64,000 nt of DNA from positions 60,903,938-60,967,937 of the forward strand of contig CM076259.1 in assembly GCA_038380795.1 (NCBI GenBank). Reading direction: 5' to 3'. The notes beneath the pieces are model-generated. The model ran no database searches, was not told the DNA's origin, and worked only from the letters and a program-made list of their open reading frames with translations. Shown here piece by piece: positions 46,606-61,300 of this stretch. A program made the translations under genes and the position numbers. How positions within the stretch are numbered: position 1 is the stretch's first letter; every line of letters starts with the position of its first letter. Source of the DNA: Pyrocephalus nanus. Its lineage: Eukaryota > Chordata > Aves > Passeriformes > Tyrannidae.

Positions 46606-49451
46606 AGCTGAGATGGCAATAAACTTGCACTGGGATTGCACAAAGAGTGGTTTTGATACCAAATTCACATATATGAATGTCGTCTTGGATGTGTCATGTG
46701 GCAATGGTAGAACTTCTTAATTAAAAAACATTATAAAACTTGTGAAAAGCAAAAGAAAATACTATTTTTTGTTAATCTCTCTCTTTGAAAAGGCCAAATG
46801 TCATTAGACAGAGTTTAGACAAACATATTCAAACTAAGACACTTCTTGTGAAAACTGTTGGCCCAAAACATTCAAATTTGGCAAAGAACTGAATATAACA
46901 GAAGTAATCATCTGTGACATGAAGACTTTATTTGCATCTTAATACAGAAGTGTCTGTCAGCTTGATGGTGTTTAATAATAATGATGTCCTTTTATTTTTA
47001 GCTAGCACTTTTGAAACAGCTCTCTCTAGAAACCAGTAGAGAAAATTACTTGTACCTCCAGGCTCAAAAATACCTCCATTACAGTCTATCAGCAGTCCCC
47101 CACCCAGCCACCCACCCAGTTTCAACTATTTACAATTCTTGTTTTCATTGCCAGGATAATGCCTTGTTTATTAACAAGGGCTACTAAGTGTAAAAATAAT
47201 TCTTCTAATTGCACTGCTACTGCACACTGAGCAATGCCAGCAATGCCAGGAATAAATGAATGCTCAACTCTCAAGCTGTATTATATAACTGGTGTACATT
47301 TTGGTAGTGGATAAGTTAAATGGACGGATCACATATGCTATTTGTATAATTTAATATGTTGGTCTGTTTTTGTGTCAGCCTTAAAATTCTTTACAAATTA
47401 CAGTGCTTTTAACATTCTGTTCTTTTTGGATTTTGTAAAGATTCTTTGTATAGAGAAGCTCTCCTGAGTGCCTGTTACAAACATAGTTAAAATTCTAAAT
47501 TATTCTTCTTTCTCTGTTAAACCTTGGCCTTTACAAAATGAAAGGAACATTTTTCCTCATTTCCTTTACATTAACTGTGTAGCTGAAGAAGCTTCTGCTG
47601 TTTTTAAAGCATTTATGAGAAAAAAAGGTATATTGTAGCTAGATATTTTTGCCAAAGCTGCCTTCAACATGAATTGCTCCAAAGCTTAAAATTATCAGTC
47701 AGAGAGGATTGAGATCTTATGCAATTATAAACAGTTGTTGCTAGAAAAAATTGATCTTCAAATTTTTGATTTAAAACTATTTAACATTAATGCTGCTATG
47801 TCCACAATTTTTGTCAAGCATATCAGGAACTGCCAGTCCACACTTAAAATAAAATGTTATCACCACATTTCAAAGTAATGGTTGTAATTTTCATTCATTT
47901 CAATTAAAAATTTCAATTTCAAAAGCTTGTAAATATTAGTTAGGAAACACTGCTGAAAATGAGCCTGGTTTGAACACTGCTGAGTGTTTGCAATTTTTAA
48001 AACAATTTCAGAATTATTTTCTCGGTTCCAGAAGCTCTCATTCATCCTACAATCTGTGGCTGACACTGTAGACCTAGGAAAGTTTTGCAATACGATGTTT
48101 TCTGCAGAATAACATCTTATTTCCTTTTTAGTCTCTTTGGATGAGGTTCACTCATATATACTTCTGTACTAAAAAGGGAGTATTCCCTGAAGAGAGGTTT
48201 TAGCATGGGGCCCTTCAGAATTCATTTCTCCTGGCAGGTTGATTTTCATGGAGTCAGACTGGCAAATAAGGGCTTTTATTGAGACAGTATTTTTCAGAAG
48301 TGTTCAGCACCTACCATAACCTAGGGAGGTGTATGGGTAATTACTTGGTATTAAAAAGAGAGGAATGAGAGCAGTGAAAAATTGCTTGTCTTTGGAAATG
48401 TTGTTCAACAGAGGGATTACTACCCAGTGCATATTCACTCAAAGGTGCAAACTGCAGAGCTTGATATTTGATTTTACTTCTTTTTTGCCCTATCCAGCTA
48501 TAGGGCACCTGGTGCAAATGCCTAACTGTTGTTTTCAAATCAGATGTTAACATTTCCAGTTTAAGGTTAATTGAACACCCAGTCCAAGGAACACTATAGC
48601 ACTCCTTTTCTGCTTTAATTTCCTATAGCTTAGTGTTGTGGATGGTTGTAGCATTAGCCAAGTGAGCTCCTTCTGTTAATATGTCATTAGTTTAATGAGA
48701 AGGTATTGCAGTGACTCATTCCCTCTTTTGTTCTAAGCCTCTTGCCCTTAAAAACCTGGGGGGGAAAAAAAGAAAACCACAAGGATCTAATAAAAGCAAA
48801 ATTGAACTCTGTTTCTTCTTTCTTTTTCTCCATGCTCATAAACATAGGGTGAGAGCAGGTTCTTAGTGTCATTTAACCCTCAGACAGATGACCAGCAACT
48901 TTTCAGGGAGAGGGTTGCCTAACCCTGATAAGATGTTCATCCTTAGGGGAATTTTTCTGGTAGGACAGATAGTTAACACATGTGGCCTGTGAGCAGGAAT
49001 GGTATAGGAGAGCCAGGGAGCCATGATTTGCTCTCCGTTTTCCCTGGCAGGGGTGACTAGCCCAAATCCACTGCACAGAAAGGCAGCCCATTTCCCATCT
49101 CAAGAGGTAAGACTGCAGACACTCTGCAAGCCTTTCTGGGGAGGCAGTGCAGCTGGGTGGTGTGCACAGAGGGCAGTGCCAGGTTCTTGACCAAATTATT
49201 AGTCCTTTTTATTCTGTCCCACTTGCCCCTTTGACATTTTTGCAGAGAAAAAACTTGCTGTGAGTGTGCTGCTGCCACTGGGCAGAAATCAGAGCAGATC
49301 AGCACTGGAGGCTCAGATGTCTCAGATGTAGGACTTAGTGGGAAAGGAGCTACTCCAGGTTATCTCATTTAGTTAAGGGGGAAATATTCATATGCTGGAA
49401 CAAGTGGGTCCCCCATGTAGGATTAATTGATCACATTTAGTGTACTGTATT
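46606..49451. other. Unassigned AT-rich sequence, no gene seen
   Basis: No gene or further transposon recognised. Particularly AT-rich between 46700 and 48100. Confidence 0.55.
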
Positions 49452-49920
49452 TCACAGAATCAAGGGAAGACTGGGGCTGACTGGCACTTGTAGGGGTCAT
49501 CCAAACCCCTGCTCAGAGATGGGCCAGCTAGAGAAAGTTGTCCACAACCGTCTCCAGTCAGAATTTGAGTCATTCCAAGAGTGGGAGCTCCATAGCCTTC
49601 CTTGGCAATCTAAACCCACACTTGATCACCCTCACAGTAAAAAGTTTTTTCCTCTCTTTAAACAGAATTTTCTGTATTTTAATTTGTACCCATTACATTT
49701 TGTCCTTTCAAAGGATACCACTGAGAGGAGTTTGGCTTCATCTTCTTTACTGCTCCATTAGGTATTTATACACATAACCTTCTCTCCTCCAGTCTTATAA
49801 GGGATGTTAGAATTCCTTCACCATCTTTGTAGCCCTTTGCTGGACCTACTCCAGTACATCCATATCCTTCTTGCACTTGGGAGCCCAGGACAGGACCCAG
49901 AGCACTCCATGCAATACTTG
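49452..49920 (-). mobile_element. Older CR1 LINE 3' end, antisense
   Basis: Starts TCACAGAATC, with CATCCAAACCCCTGCTCAGA (49498-49517), GTCATTCCAAGAGTGG, CACAGTAAAAAGTTTTTTCC (49633-49652) and CCATTACATTTTGTCC corresponding in order to the CR1 3' UTR and frame end. CTTTGCTGGACCTACTCCAG (49835-49854) and GAGCCCAGGACAGGACCCAG (49880-49899) follow, equivalent to the coding segment before them. Minus-strand element, 5'-truncated near 49920. More diverged than the copy at 61705 and without an open frame. Confidence 0.87.
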
Positions 49921-52900
49921 TTCTAAAGGAAGATTTCTGGACAGACATGACCTTCACTTGCACTTCCAGTTGTACTACCATATGGCAATGCCCTGCCCTC
50001 TCCCCTAAGACACCTTTACCCTTCCTCATCCAGATATAAGATAGACATAAGATATGGCAGAGCTGGAGCCTTTCTTCATTTCTTCTGCCAGAAACATTTT
50101 ATTGTCTCAGAAGAAGCAGCTGCTGTTGCTGGTTTGGGTGTGTGGCTGTAAGTAGCGATGGATGTGTTTTAGCTGGTGGTTTGAACTGGTGAAGATTTGT
50201 CTGTTAAGAGAGTATGAACTGAACTGACAAGGAAGGCCAAGGCTGCCTAGCTTCTAAACTGGGATTAAAGGCTCCAAAACATCAGAACTATTTGACAGAG
50301 AATAAAAGTTTGGATAGTTTCACTTGATTTATAAGTTCAAAAAAGACTGAGTTGACAGAAAGCCGTCCCTTCTCTCAAAATCTATTTGCATCAGCCACAG
50401 CAGATCCTTTCATATTTGATACCATTCAGCATTCAAGCTGTGTGTCAGTTCAGATACCAGCATATGGTTTAGCTTATAACCACTGTCAGCCATAAAGCCA
50501 GTAGTACCTTTTTTTGCTAAAGTTTTTCTTTAGATTCTCTCCTTGCCTCAGGTGACAGGTAACTGGTAGCCCTCACATGGTATTTGTTCCACTGGGACAA
50601 ACGACACAAAATGTTGAAATGAAGTAGAATGTTTGTTGACGTCCTGAATCCCTATGAAAACTGCCTTTCACTTCCCTCTGTGAATGTTCTTTCACCAGTC
50701 CAAGAGCAAGGGCACCAGAAAACCTGCTCTCAGCTTAGTATCAAACATCGGGTAAAACTGGTTTTGCCTTGTCTTATGTAGCATCATTAACCCTCATAAA
50801 ATAAGGTATGTAAATAAAAACAGCATTTCGTGGTGGCACCTTTTTCAAGTCTTATGTGGTCACTTTCTCATTATTTGTCTTTACAATTTATGCTATGTAA
50901 GATTCTCCTGAAGTAGCTGAAAGCTAGACAGACTGTTAATAAAGCTAGTTAAACAATGAAGAATATATATTTATATGAAATAAAAGATAAAAGTAAAATA
51001 ATACAATATCTAAGCAGGGAGAATCACAGAAAATCTTTATCTTAATATGCTCCTTGCAATAACATGAGTATTGTCCCAGAGAGAGCATTCATTAATTTAA
51101 TTCCTTCATTAAAAATTTATTAGGTTGCAAGCATGGTGACAACTGAACTCCTCCTTTCTCTCCCAGATAATAGTTTAGCCAGGATGCTGCTTTGATAAAC
51201 AAGAAAGATGCAGAACTATGGCAGTGGTAACAGATATATGGATCCTGTTGTCAGGGACCCCATTAAGAACTGTCTCATGGAATAATTTTCTCCTTGATCC
51301 ACCTTAAACTTCTTAAGCAGGGTATATAAACCAGCATTACCGCTCATCATTTATAATGCTATTGCTACACCCTGAGACAGCAGGCCTTGTCTCCGTGTAT
51401 TTTTCTGGGTTTAAAATTGGCCTTGTTTGTCAGGCTGTCTGGGACGTGTGGCTGCACAGACAGGCATTTTGGTCCAGTTGTATTCTCCTATCTACAGCTG
51501 ATCCAGCACCAAGCTTATGAGTTGTTAATTGAAATACAGCTGAAAAACTGGAATTCCAAGCGGCATCTCCCCTCCCCTCAACACCACCAGGTGACAGCTA
51601 AGCCAGTGAGAAGCCATTGATATTCCAATAGTAATCTACATGAAGGAAAAGCAAAGTAAATCTACCCAGTCCGGAACAAGGGTATCTCTCATCCTGCAGA
51701 CATGCACACAAAAATTTTATTTTCATAGAACAATCTTTAGATTGCAATCAGTATTTTAGATGGGATTTAAGGAAACATACTGCTGTTTGTGGGGGTCAGT
51801 TTAGGAGGGGGAAGCAGAAGAAACATGTCTCCGTGCCTTTGTCCTCTTCACTCTGCACATCTTTGCGGTGCTGGGATAATGTGTTGTCAGCAATGGCAAG
51901 CCAAGTCCAACCACTAATTCCAACTGATGATGTGTTGCACATTTTCACAACAGGATTTGAGTTGAAATGAATGCATTACAAAGGTGAAAACAACTAAGAT
52001 TATTTGACCAGTAAAAATGAAAATGTTCCAGCTGGTACTTCAGTTGTCTTCCCACTCTCCTTTGTGGCAAAGAAGTTTTCTGACAGGAGCATTTTCTGAA
52101 ACAATTACTTTGTCACTGCACTGGGTATCAGCAAAAACCCATTTTTGCTTCTTCCCTTTTAATACACTTCTGCTCCTTGTCATTGCTTTGGTCTTTTATT
52201 TTCCACTTTCTTCTTCCCAAGTTTCAGTCATAAATGTGGAGGATGCATGGCAGGAATGAACAGCAGGTACTGAGGCAATGAAACACCAGCCATCCTTTTT
52301 GGAGGGGGTTTTCACAATATCTCTTCAGTGAGCTGAAGATACACATCCCTCTTCTTTCTTTAGGTACACTGCTAGAAAATTTCAAACAGGTCATATCCTT
52401 CATATCTTTTAGTTCTTCTTTAGTTGTTTCATGGACCACTTAATAAAGAATACTTTTAGTTGACTGGATTTTAATGAGAGAAAAGGGCATTAGGAAATTT
52501 GTGCCTAGGGGTGCTATATAAAAATAAATTACTAGTGTGAGATATATTTTTCCTGTAATTGGTACTCTTGATGGGTGGGTAGTGTACACACAGTGGGAAA
52601 TGCAGAGACTTCAGGAGCTCACTATGAATTCTATATTACTATTTGAGCAAGCGTCTGACATAGCACTGTATAATTGAAGCATCCTCCTGAAGCATTGAAG
52701 CTCTGCAACATACTGAGCAGGGCATGAAAAGGTCTAAATAACACATAGCCTTTATACTATTTCGGAAGAGTAGAATTGCAGCAAATCTTCCTAAAGGTAT
52801 CCTTGAATAGGGCTGCTCCCCAGTCCTCAGTACAGCCACATTTTGGATCATTTTCTCTGAGAAGACCTCTGTGGGCCATAGAACCAAGGCATGATATTCT

Positions 52901-54915
52901 GGTTTTGATTTTCACTGATGGAAAGAAATTGCTGGATGATGGTGAGCAGGAAAGGACAGGTTACCTTTTCGGTGCTTTTTGGCATGCTGCTTGGTATCCT
53001 CTACAGCTGCTCCTGCAGAATGGCATATGTTTTCCATGTCACTTGTCATATGTTCCAGACACACCTGACTATCCTGCACACTCTGACGTATCTTTTTTTT
53101 TTGTGTTAAAATTACTAAACAGAAGTTTGCCTTAAAAACGTTCCTTCCCCACTTCTTGTATATGAAATACAATACACAACAATTTAATTTATCATTGAGA
53201 GCCCCAAATCAGAGTAAGACCCCTGCTGAATCTGACTGCGTCAGAAACTGAAGGGGAACAACTTTTGTAAGAAGAGATTCTGGCACAAGCTGTCAGTGAT
53301 TACTGCCTCAGCAACTGAGCTCACCTATGTTAGGGTGTGCCATTTGGTCCTTGCTTAGGACCTTGGTGTGTTCCCAACATACCTGGAAGTTTTTTTCTTT
53401 AAGTAAATACCTGCATTATCAATTTCCTCCCTAGGAGGGACCCAGAAGGCTTTGGGAAGGAGGGTTTATGTGTCCATTTTAGACATATCTTTAACTAATA
53501 GCAGAGGTAGGTCAAACCACCCTCAGGATCCATCTCTGTTCTGGGCAAAGTTTCCCAAATATTTCCCAATATGCAGGAGTCTGATGGATTGTATCCAGCT
53601 TTTCTGGATCTGAGCCCTGTTATCTTCAGCCTGGATGTTTGCTTTTTTCTGCTTTTTTGTGATGTTCATATGCCTGCACACACCAGCCTCAACACTCAGC
53701 TTTAGAGTCTGAGTTCACACCTTGCTTTTGCTATATAAAAAAAAAGTATGCTAGAATATTAATGTAAATTATGCGACAATAAAACTATCTGTAAGCAGGC
53801 TGCAATATTCACAGACTCCAGGGTGCAGGGGGTAATTGCAGGACACCAGCTGCTACTAAGTTAAGAAGCAGATTTCTTCATTTTATTCTTTTTAAAACAT
53901 CTGTTCTGTATACAGAGCTTGCTACTTTGGAGATTTGGTATTCCTTTCAAGTATATAAAACAATTATATCTGTCAGTTTGTATTTTATTTACTTGCAAAA
54001 CTTTGAGTACTTTTCTTTTTTATAATTTTAAATCCCAGTAAGAAGGGCAATCAGTCATTTGCAGCGCTATGTTAGAAAAAATTTTGTCATGTTGTTGCCC
54101 ACTCTTACAGTGGAGCAGTGTTTCATCAGATTGACATAGCATATCAATTATGTAAAAATTATAGTGGCAACTCCTCATTTCCTTGAAATCTCTGAAGCTG
54201 AAGAGACCCTGGAGAACAGGACAGATTCTTTTGTAATTATATCAAGCTGAATTGAGGGCAATTTCTGTTAATAGAAAGGAATTATTTGTATTAATACCAG
54301 TGAGAACCAAATGTGGCAGCTGTCCAACAGGAAGGAAGTCTGCTCTGTTTCTGCAGTTATTTGTTTATTCACATTTATCGTTGTGTTTTCAGTATCATAA
54401 GTACCAGAAAAATGCACAAAAGCTCTAGGTCTGCAGGTAAATCATGTGGTCATCTGTTTAAGTGAGACACCCCGGTGACATGGGATGCTGTTTGAAGCAG
54501 CTAGCAGAGTAGGCACCTGAAATCCAAATTGCCTCCTCTAATGTAAGACATTTAACTGAGGGCACTAGATCTAATACTTCGCTGTCCTGATAAATTGTAG
54601 GCAACTCCCAGATAATTCAGACTTTGAGAGGACATCAGTTACTCTGGGAAGATATCTACCATATTCTCTCTACAGAGAGAGGAGAAGTGTGCTTCAGATC
54701 CTAGAGTCTGATTAAATAGAACTGAGCCTACTTTGTTTTCCCTACATGAACTGTTTTAACTAAATAACTTGTGGTATCTGTATATTTCACTGAGCTAAAA
54801 ATATATGTAGTCTATAAAGAAAGATCTTTTATGCATTAGTGGAATTTTTAAGTTTTCTCATATATATTAAAAGAAAAAAATAGTATTTCTAATTTTATGT
54901 TTTACAGGGAAGATT

Positions 54916-54929
54916 AAAAAAAAAAAAAA
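54916..54929. repeat. Poly-A run of 14
   Basis: Fourteen consecutive A residues. No retrocopy recognised upstream. Confidence 0.9.
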
Positions 54930-55208
54930 TCCAGCAGAAAGAACAGCATGAAAGTAGCAATGAGAAAAATCTGTGCAGTATTTTTCCACAACAGTCTCCA
55001 ATGTTTTGGGAACAAGATAATAGCTGTCTTTGCATATCCATGTGCAGATCTTAAACAGAACAACCAAAGATGTAGAGAAAAGGATAAGATTTCATGGGTC
55101 ACAGTTGCCAGATTTTGGGTACTGAGAAGCAGGGAGACTTGAGGATAGGTTTCAAATGGGAGGACAAAATTTTCAGTGTGCCAAGAAATAAAAATATATT
55201 ACATGTTT

Positions 55209-55223
55209 TATATATATATATAT
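55209..55223. repeat. (TA)n microsatellite
   Basis: Seven and a half TA units. Likely length-variable. Confidence 0.9.
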
Positions 55224-57753
55224 GTTTTAAAAAACAATTTTAAAATGGAGAAATGCCATCTGCCCTTAAATTTAGTATACCAGAGTCACAAAAGGATTTA
55301 GGAAAATGGAATATTCCTACTGTGGATGCTCATTAGAGTCCTAACATTCCCATTTCCTTAGTTACTGCCTAGACTTTCTCAGTGATTTTGAAAGGTCCTA
55401 TGATATTTAGACATCTGGTTTTGGGCATGACCAGAATACTCCTCAACATACTAGTGCTAAGAAGCTACACAGTTATGCATCTGATGAGGTCATACACATA
55501 TTCCTGTACATATTCCACCTTCAGGGCTTAAATCATTTAGTTTCTTCAGAGTGAAGCTTTGCTCTAGAGGAAGCTAGGCTTTCTCTTTCTCACTTGCTGC
55601 TATTGTACCTGATAATCTCTTGGTCAACACACCTTCTGAGGATGTGCTGGTCTTGGCTTCAAGTGCCAGTGTGGTGCAATTTTCCCTGCAATTCCTTCAG
55701 TCCCATCTCTGAATGACTGGATGACCCTTGAGTCCCCCTTGTATGGCATTTCCTGGTCTGCACGCTAGCTGCTGGGAAACCCATTCCCCAAGGTAGCTTG
55801 TGTTCGTGAATGGCACTGCAGGGCCTGGGACAAGGGACACTCAAATATACAGCCTGAGATGACCCCACTCTTCTTTTATGTCTCTATTTCTATGGGAATG
55901 TTTAATCAAGTCTAAATATAAGAAACATTTGTGTACCTTTAGCAAAGAAGGTAGATAATGGGTTCCAGTACCTCTAGTTTGCCTGTAATTGTCAGGTGTC
56001 TAGTAAAATAATCTGCCTAAAAAACCCCACAACTGTATTATATACACAGTCAATGAGGAGAGGGAGGTGTCTTTGGAAATATCCAGCAAGACATTCTGTC
56101 TCAATGAAGTGAAGTTCCTAAACCAAGAAGAATCCTTCAGTAAAATTTGGATAGTAATTCTGTACTTAGCTAGACAGACTGGACATTATTCCAACAACCT
56201 GAAATAATATAGCCCCATCATCAGGATTATCTCTGCGCACTTGTCTTCCTATTCCTTTCTTGAAAATTTAGCAAATAAGTTGGATATCTAATTACAGTAA
56301 TTACTCCTTCCCTGTAAGAACCTAGTTGATTGACTCATTGGTTTTGGGTCCTGTCACAAAACATTTTTCCCAAAGAGGGAAAACTATATGAAAGGCTTTT
56401 CCAGGATAGACCCAAAGCCAATCCAAGATGAGACTCCTACTATTCCTGTGTACAAGTCATGGCTAAGCTACTATTCAATTAGTTGTGATAGATTAACTTC
56501 TTGCAAAATCCAAAGTGCCTCCCTGCCCGAATTTGCACTCTCTTGCATACCCAGAGGTTGAGCCACACAGTCTTAGCTAGCTTTATCATGCATCTTCAGT
56601 CCATTCTGCAAATATGAATGCAAAGACCTGTTCTGCCTCTGCTCACATGCAGACCCTTATTTTCTGATAGGTATTGCCCAACTGCCTTCAATAAATAAAT
56701 CCCTTCACATAGCTGTTCAACTCCAAGCCAGTGTGTGTCAGAAAGGGTTAAGGTTTCCTCAGTGGAATTGTTTAGTGATAGGACCATTTTCTGGGGTTTT
56801 GGACAAATACATTTCATTAGCCTGTGTCAGTGTCTCCAATATTGTTGTAAGCTTTGTAAATGTATTGATGATACTGACATTTTTCTGTAAAGTTTCTACA
56901 TAGGCAATATTTCATGATGAACATCGTAGAACAGCGAATGCAGAGAATATTCTGAATAAAATTAATTCTCTTATGTTGTAGATCCATAGCTGTGGATAAA
57001 ATTCACTGAAGATGAGCAGTGATATAGCTCAGGGATAATTATTGCATCAAGACAGTACTCTGAAGTATATACCACAGGAAATGGCTAATGTATATCACAG
57101 TATGTCATCATTTTAAATACAGCCTGATGCTTTAGGAATAAATTGGCATAATTTCCATGATTTGTCATCACTAGAGCTTTGCTGATCTGCAACAGTCAAG
57201 AATTAGATCTACAATACAGTAATACTAATATAATTATTGCTATTTAGGTGCCCAAATAGTTTTGCATCCAGAGTTCACCAACCCAGCTGGAATACAACAT
57301 GAAGGAAATATGTTACTGTATTTGGACACAACAGATCCATAATGGCATTTTACTGTATAGGGCACTAAATACAACGATATCAGACTATAATTTTCTTTCT
57401 CCAGGTTCTGCTACTTTTTGCAAGCTTAGGGCTGATATAGGAGTTGATTGGAACAAGTACAAATATCTACAAATATCAAATATCTACAGCCCAACGTTGA
57501 TCAAACTTCATACGTTAGTGCAACTAGCAAAATCTTATAGTAGATCCACTCACCTATGGGGATCCTTACTTCCAGAGAAGTCGTTTTCATTTTTAGGTAT
57601 TCTGAAGTTTGGAAGATAGCAGCAAATTTTTTGCATTTTTTCAATTTTTTTCTTTTTTTTTCATTAGGGCAACTGAACAGTAGATAATGTTGATCCGGTC
57701 CCTTTCTCAGTTTAAAAGTTTGAGACTCCTTGTATTCAGTTGTGGGGTTGTAA

Positions 57754-58261
57754 CTAAAACTCAGCATGTGGTGACTTGGAAAGTAAAAGCAGCCCCCAAA
57801 CAGTGTATACCATCAGGGTTTTGGGACTGATAAGCCACAGAAAAAATCCAGAAAAATACATTTTCTTCATTCTGGCCTTGAACTTCCAGTTGGTTGATGG
57901 GGATACCACAACAGGGATCTGGCCCCAGTGTAGCACAGAGGACTTAGAATATGGAGACCTCAGATCATCTAGGGAGCTCTGGGAGCCCATGTTGCTAAAT
58001 GGGAAACTGAAGAAGAGACTGAGGAGACTCCTTGCAGGTGATCTGGCTGCTCCCATGCCCACACACAGCTTACACACAGCTATGATCTGGGGCATGGAGG
58101 AAGGACAGAAGGTAGGAGGCAGCCTAGAGGGCAGCCTCCCAGCCTTCCTGCTGCTCAGCAGAAGTACTGGGGAAATTACAGCAGAAAACTGCCCCACCAG
58201 GAAGATTTTTGCTGCTCCACACATGTCAGAGCAAAGTCCATTTTGGCCTCATGAGGTTTAG
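57754..58261. other. Overlapping long open frames on both strands
   Basis: The plus frame 57776-58261 (161 codons) and the minus frame 57754-58224 (156 codons) overlap almost fully and are, with the CR1-derived frame, the longest in the window. The segment is GC-richer than its neighbours. The plus translation is charged in its middle and shows no domain, signal peptide or membrane segment; the minus translation has serine- and hydrophobic-rich stretches. Coincident long frames on both strands usually reflect base composition, not coding. I recognise neither and find no conserved splice context. Confidence 0.25.
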
Positions 58262-58281
58262 GGTGTCTCTCTTGGACCGTG

Positions 58282-58344
58282 AAATAAAAAAAAAACAAAA
58301 CAACAAACGCCAAACAAATTAAAAAATTAACAAACAAACAAACA
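58282..58344. repeat. A-rich low-complexity tract
   Basis: Sixty-odd bases of AAAAC, CAAACAAA and AAATTAA blocks. It lies 20 bases after the end of the plus frame above, so a retrotransposed sequence with a decayed poly-A tail was considered, but no AATAAA-spaced tail or known parent is visible. Confidence 0.8.
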
Positions 58345-61300
58345 GAAGGAAAATACTAAGAAATCAGAAACACTTGTCTGTATAGCAGTAAAGGGACATC
58401 TAATGAGAAGAGTTTGTAAAAGCAATTTGTCTATTTAACAAATAATATGAAATATCAGCTCTGAACCAGACTTTATTCATTGACTTCAGCAACACTTCAA
58501 AGAACATAGAATAATGCTTCCTACTTCTCTGTTTTCCAGGACCTGTCTTTGCAGCATCCTTGGTGTATCAGCAAATGGAAAAGACTGATTGTAATGTATT
58601 GTTTTGAAGGAAGTTGTTAGCTGAGTGCTACTTCCTTCACTGGCTGATTCCTCACAAAGCTCTTTGTCTTACTTCCTGCCTATTTCAGAGGGATGGATCT
58701 GAGCTCTACCACAAGACACACACAGTACACTTTGGAAATAATGAGATGAGCATTCTGTACTCTGCTATTTCAAACATTCTGTATAATTGCTGTTATTAAC
58801 CCACTTCCTTTGTTTTGCCTGAGAACTATGTTCTACTCTGTTGATAATAATAGAGGAAAGTGCAAAGAATTGCAGAACACTTCAGAAGAATCTCAAAAAA
58901 GCTTTCACTTGATCAAAATTCCTTTTTTTTTTTTATTTTTAATCCTCTCTATTATACTTTTTGCATCACATTTAGCTGTATAATATACTTTTTCAAGGGC
59001 ATTAGATACAGTCAGTATCTGCTCAGACCCTTTGGGATATTGTTGATTTCAACCTCTTTTTTTCTGTTTGTTAAAGAAACTGTTGGTCTTGGTTTTGCAT
59101 ATATTTGACAAATTAAGATCCCATTAATATTGAATCCTGTTTTAAAGGTTTTCAGAGAACTCCATTTTTATTTCCAAGTTCCTTTTTACAAGGAAAGCCA
59201 TACATTTCTTGGTTGTTATTGGAGACACTATATTCAATAAGGGATTTAAACATCTTTAATGTCTCCAGGTTTAACCAGTTTTATAGAGTTTTACCTTGTG
59301 TGATGAAAGTTGTTTTTCTGTCCTGTATTTGCAATGAATTCTGTAAGAAATTAACTTGGAAATTGTGACTCTAGAATAAATATCTAAATGCCACATATTC
59401 CAGTTCAGTATTTCCTTTGACATTTTGTCAAACAGTATGCTATTTTCAATCTAATTTAGAAGGATCATGTAGAACACTGCACACAGTATTTGCTCTGTTC
59501 TTGTCAGAATTCATGGTCCACATCTACACCTCTTTCTGAAAAGGATGCCCCCCCTCACCTCTTTCTGGATAGAATGAACCCCATGGGTCCACTCCTCTCT
59601 TTGGTGTTTTTGATGTCTTTAGCTGTGAGAATCAAACACTGAACTGTTGGCAGTACCTACTGTTTAATAAAGACTTGCTTCCAAAAGCAAAGAAAACCCC
59701 CTAACTTTATATTTTTTTTCTATAAAGGAATAGGTAATTTTTGACAAGTCAGCAAAAGAATTCTGCTAAGAGGTTCCAGATTTGCAGCTCCAAAGACCAG
59801 ACAGTCTCTAGTTAACAAAGTAAAATACCTGTCTATTAAAGCTCAACTACAAAAAGTAATAGATCTTCCTCTAGTGGAAACATTTGTACCTCTGTTATCT
59901 CCAGCAACCTCAGATTCAGACAGATTAGCTACAAATTTGGTTCAGGCTTTTTCCAGTTGCCAGAACAATCTTTTTTTTTTTTTTTTCATGGTATTTTTTT
60001 AATGTCCTTTTCTGATGTTGGGGTCCAGGTGAAATTTCTTTTCTCTTTTGCCACTCCTAATTCTGGAAGATAAACCTCTCCAGATAAAGCATTATGAAAT
60101 CCACCAAAGAAATCCAAACAAAAATCCACATTGTCTGCAAATCAATAATCACTGTTATTTTTGTACTGGAAGGACAAAACTGAGAAGGTAGTAGGTTTTA
60201 AAAGTAGGATAACCTAAGTAGTAACAACTAAAGAAAGAAGAGTTATACTTCCTGACAAGTCAAAGGTTGGTCAGCTCTCAGGAGCTCTGTATGACCTTCG
60301 TCCTTCAGATCATCTAATGTTTATTAACTGATAACTTCGTGGGTGTAAGGTGCTCCCTACACTGTGTTCTCTTGGCTACGGCTTTGTTTATGCTACCCAG
60401 AGTTCTGCAGATAAATCTGACTATAATACTGTGCATGTTTCCAAGCCATGCATAGTCACACATCGTCCTAGACCTTTAAACGGAGCTCTTTGTTTGGAAG
60501 TTCAGATTTCCACAAATCCTAAAACCAGTGCCTTGCCAGCCAGCAGCTATTTGCACAATCTAGCCACCATCCTTAGGTTATGTTCACATTTAGAATCCAA
60601 GTTAATCTGATTTATCGACCTAGATGTTAGAAACATCACATCTTAATAGAAGTAATTTTTATTCTGAAACTACTAGAAAGCTGAAAATGCCTCATCTAGC
60701 TTCATGCCTTACTACATCTGAGACTTCTACAAAATTTTAGCTACAGAAAGCATCCATGCCTTTTCTCTATGCTGTGTAAATACATTGATATTCTACCATC
60801 TTACTCATTGGTTTGCTTCCTTGTGCAATGTTCCCAGGCTTTTGACTTCCAACAGAAAATTAAGAAGAATCTATCCCTGGCAGTGAGTCACCAAGTTCAG
60901 GCACCTGACTTAGTAATGCAGCATCCCTGGTTTCCCTTCAGGGTCTTTAGAGAGGTAGAGAAATCTGAGGATAATCCAAGAATCTGTATGTTACAGTTCT
61001 GGTATGGAACATTCTCTAGAACTGCAGGAAACATTGCATTACCTTTCCAAGGAGTTTATTGAAACCTCCCGAATTACCTAATTTGCATGTCAATACCTTT
61101 CCAGATTTCCATCAAAAAATACCATTTGGTGGAGCCTAAAATTTATTCCAAACACATCAGGATAGATGGACTTTGGAAAAGAGATGTAAAAGTTCAGAAT
61201 CTGTGATTCTGCACCACTCACACATCTAGGAGCTTTGAAACTTCCTATTGTGAAGACAGCAACCCACCCAAGTTCTCTTTTCCAATCACCTCAACCAACA

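Larger units (their letters stand above)
49921..57753. other. Unassigned AT-rich sequence, no gene seen
   Basis: Nearly 8 kb without a recognisable gene. The plus frame 52776-53135 (119 codons) is overlapped on the opposite strand and has no domain. GGGTATATAAACC at 51319 is TATA-like but leads into nothing recognisable. Short homopolymer and TA runs are listed separately. Confidence 0.55.

Noticed and set aside
51310..51620. TATA-like GGGTATATAAACC followed by a 77-codon frame as a promoter and gene
   Set aside because: No conserved protein, no splice structure, and TATA-like strings are frequent in AT-rich DNA.
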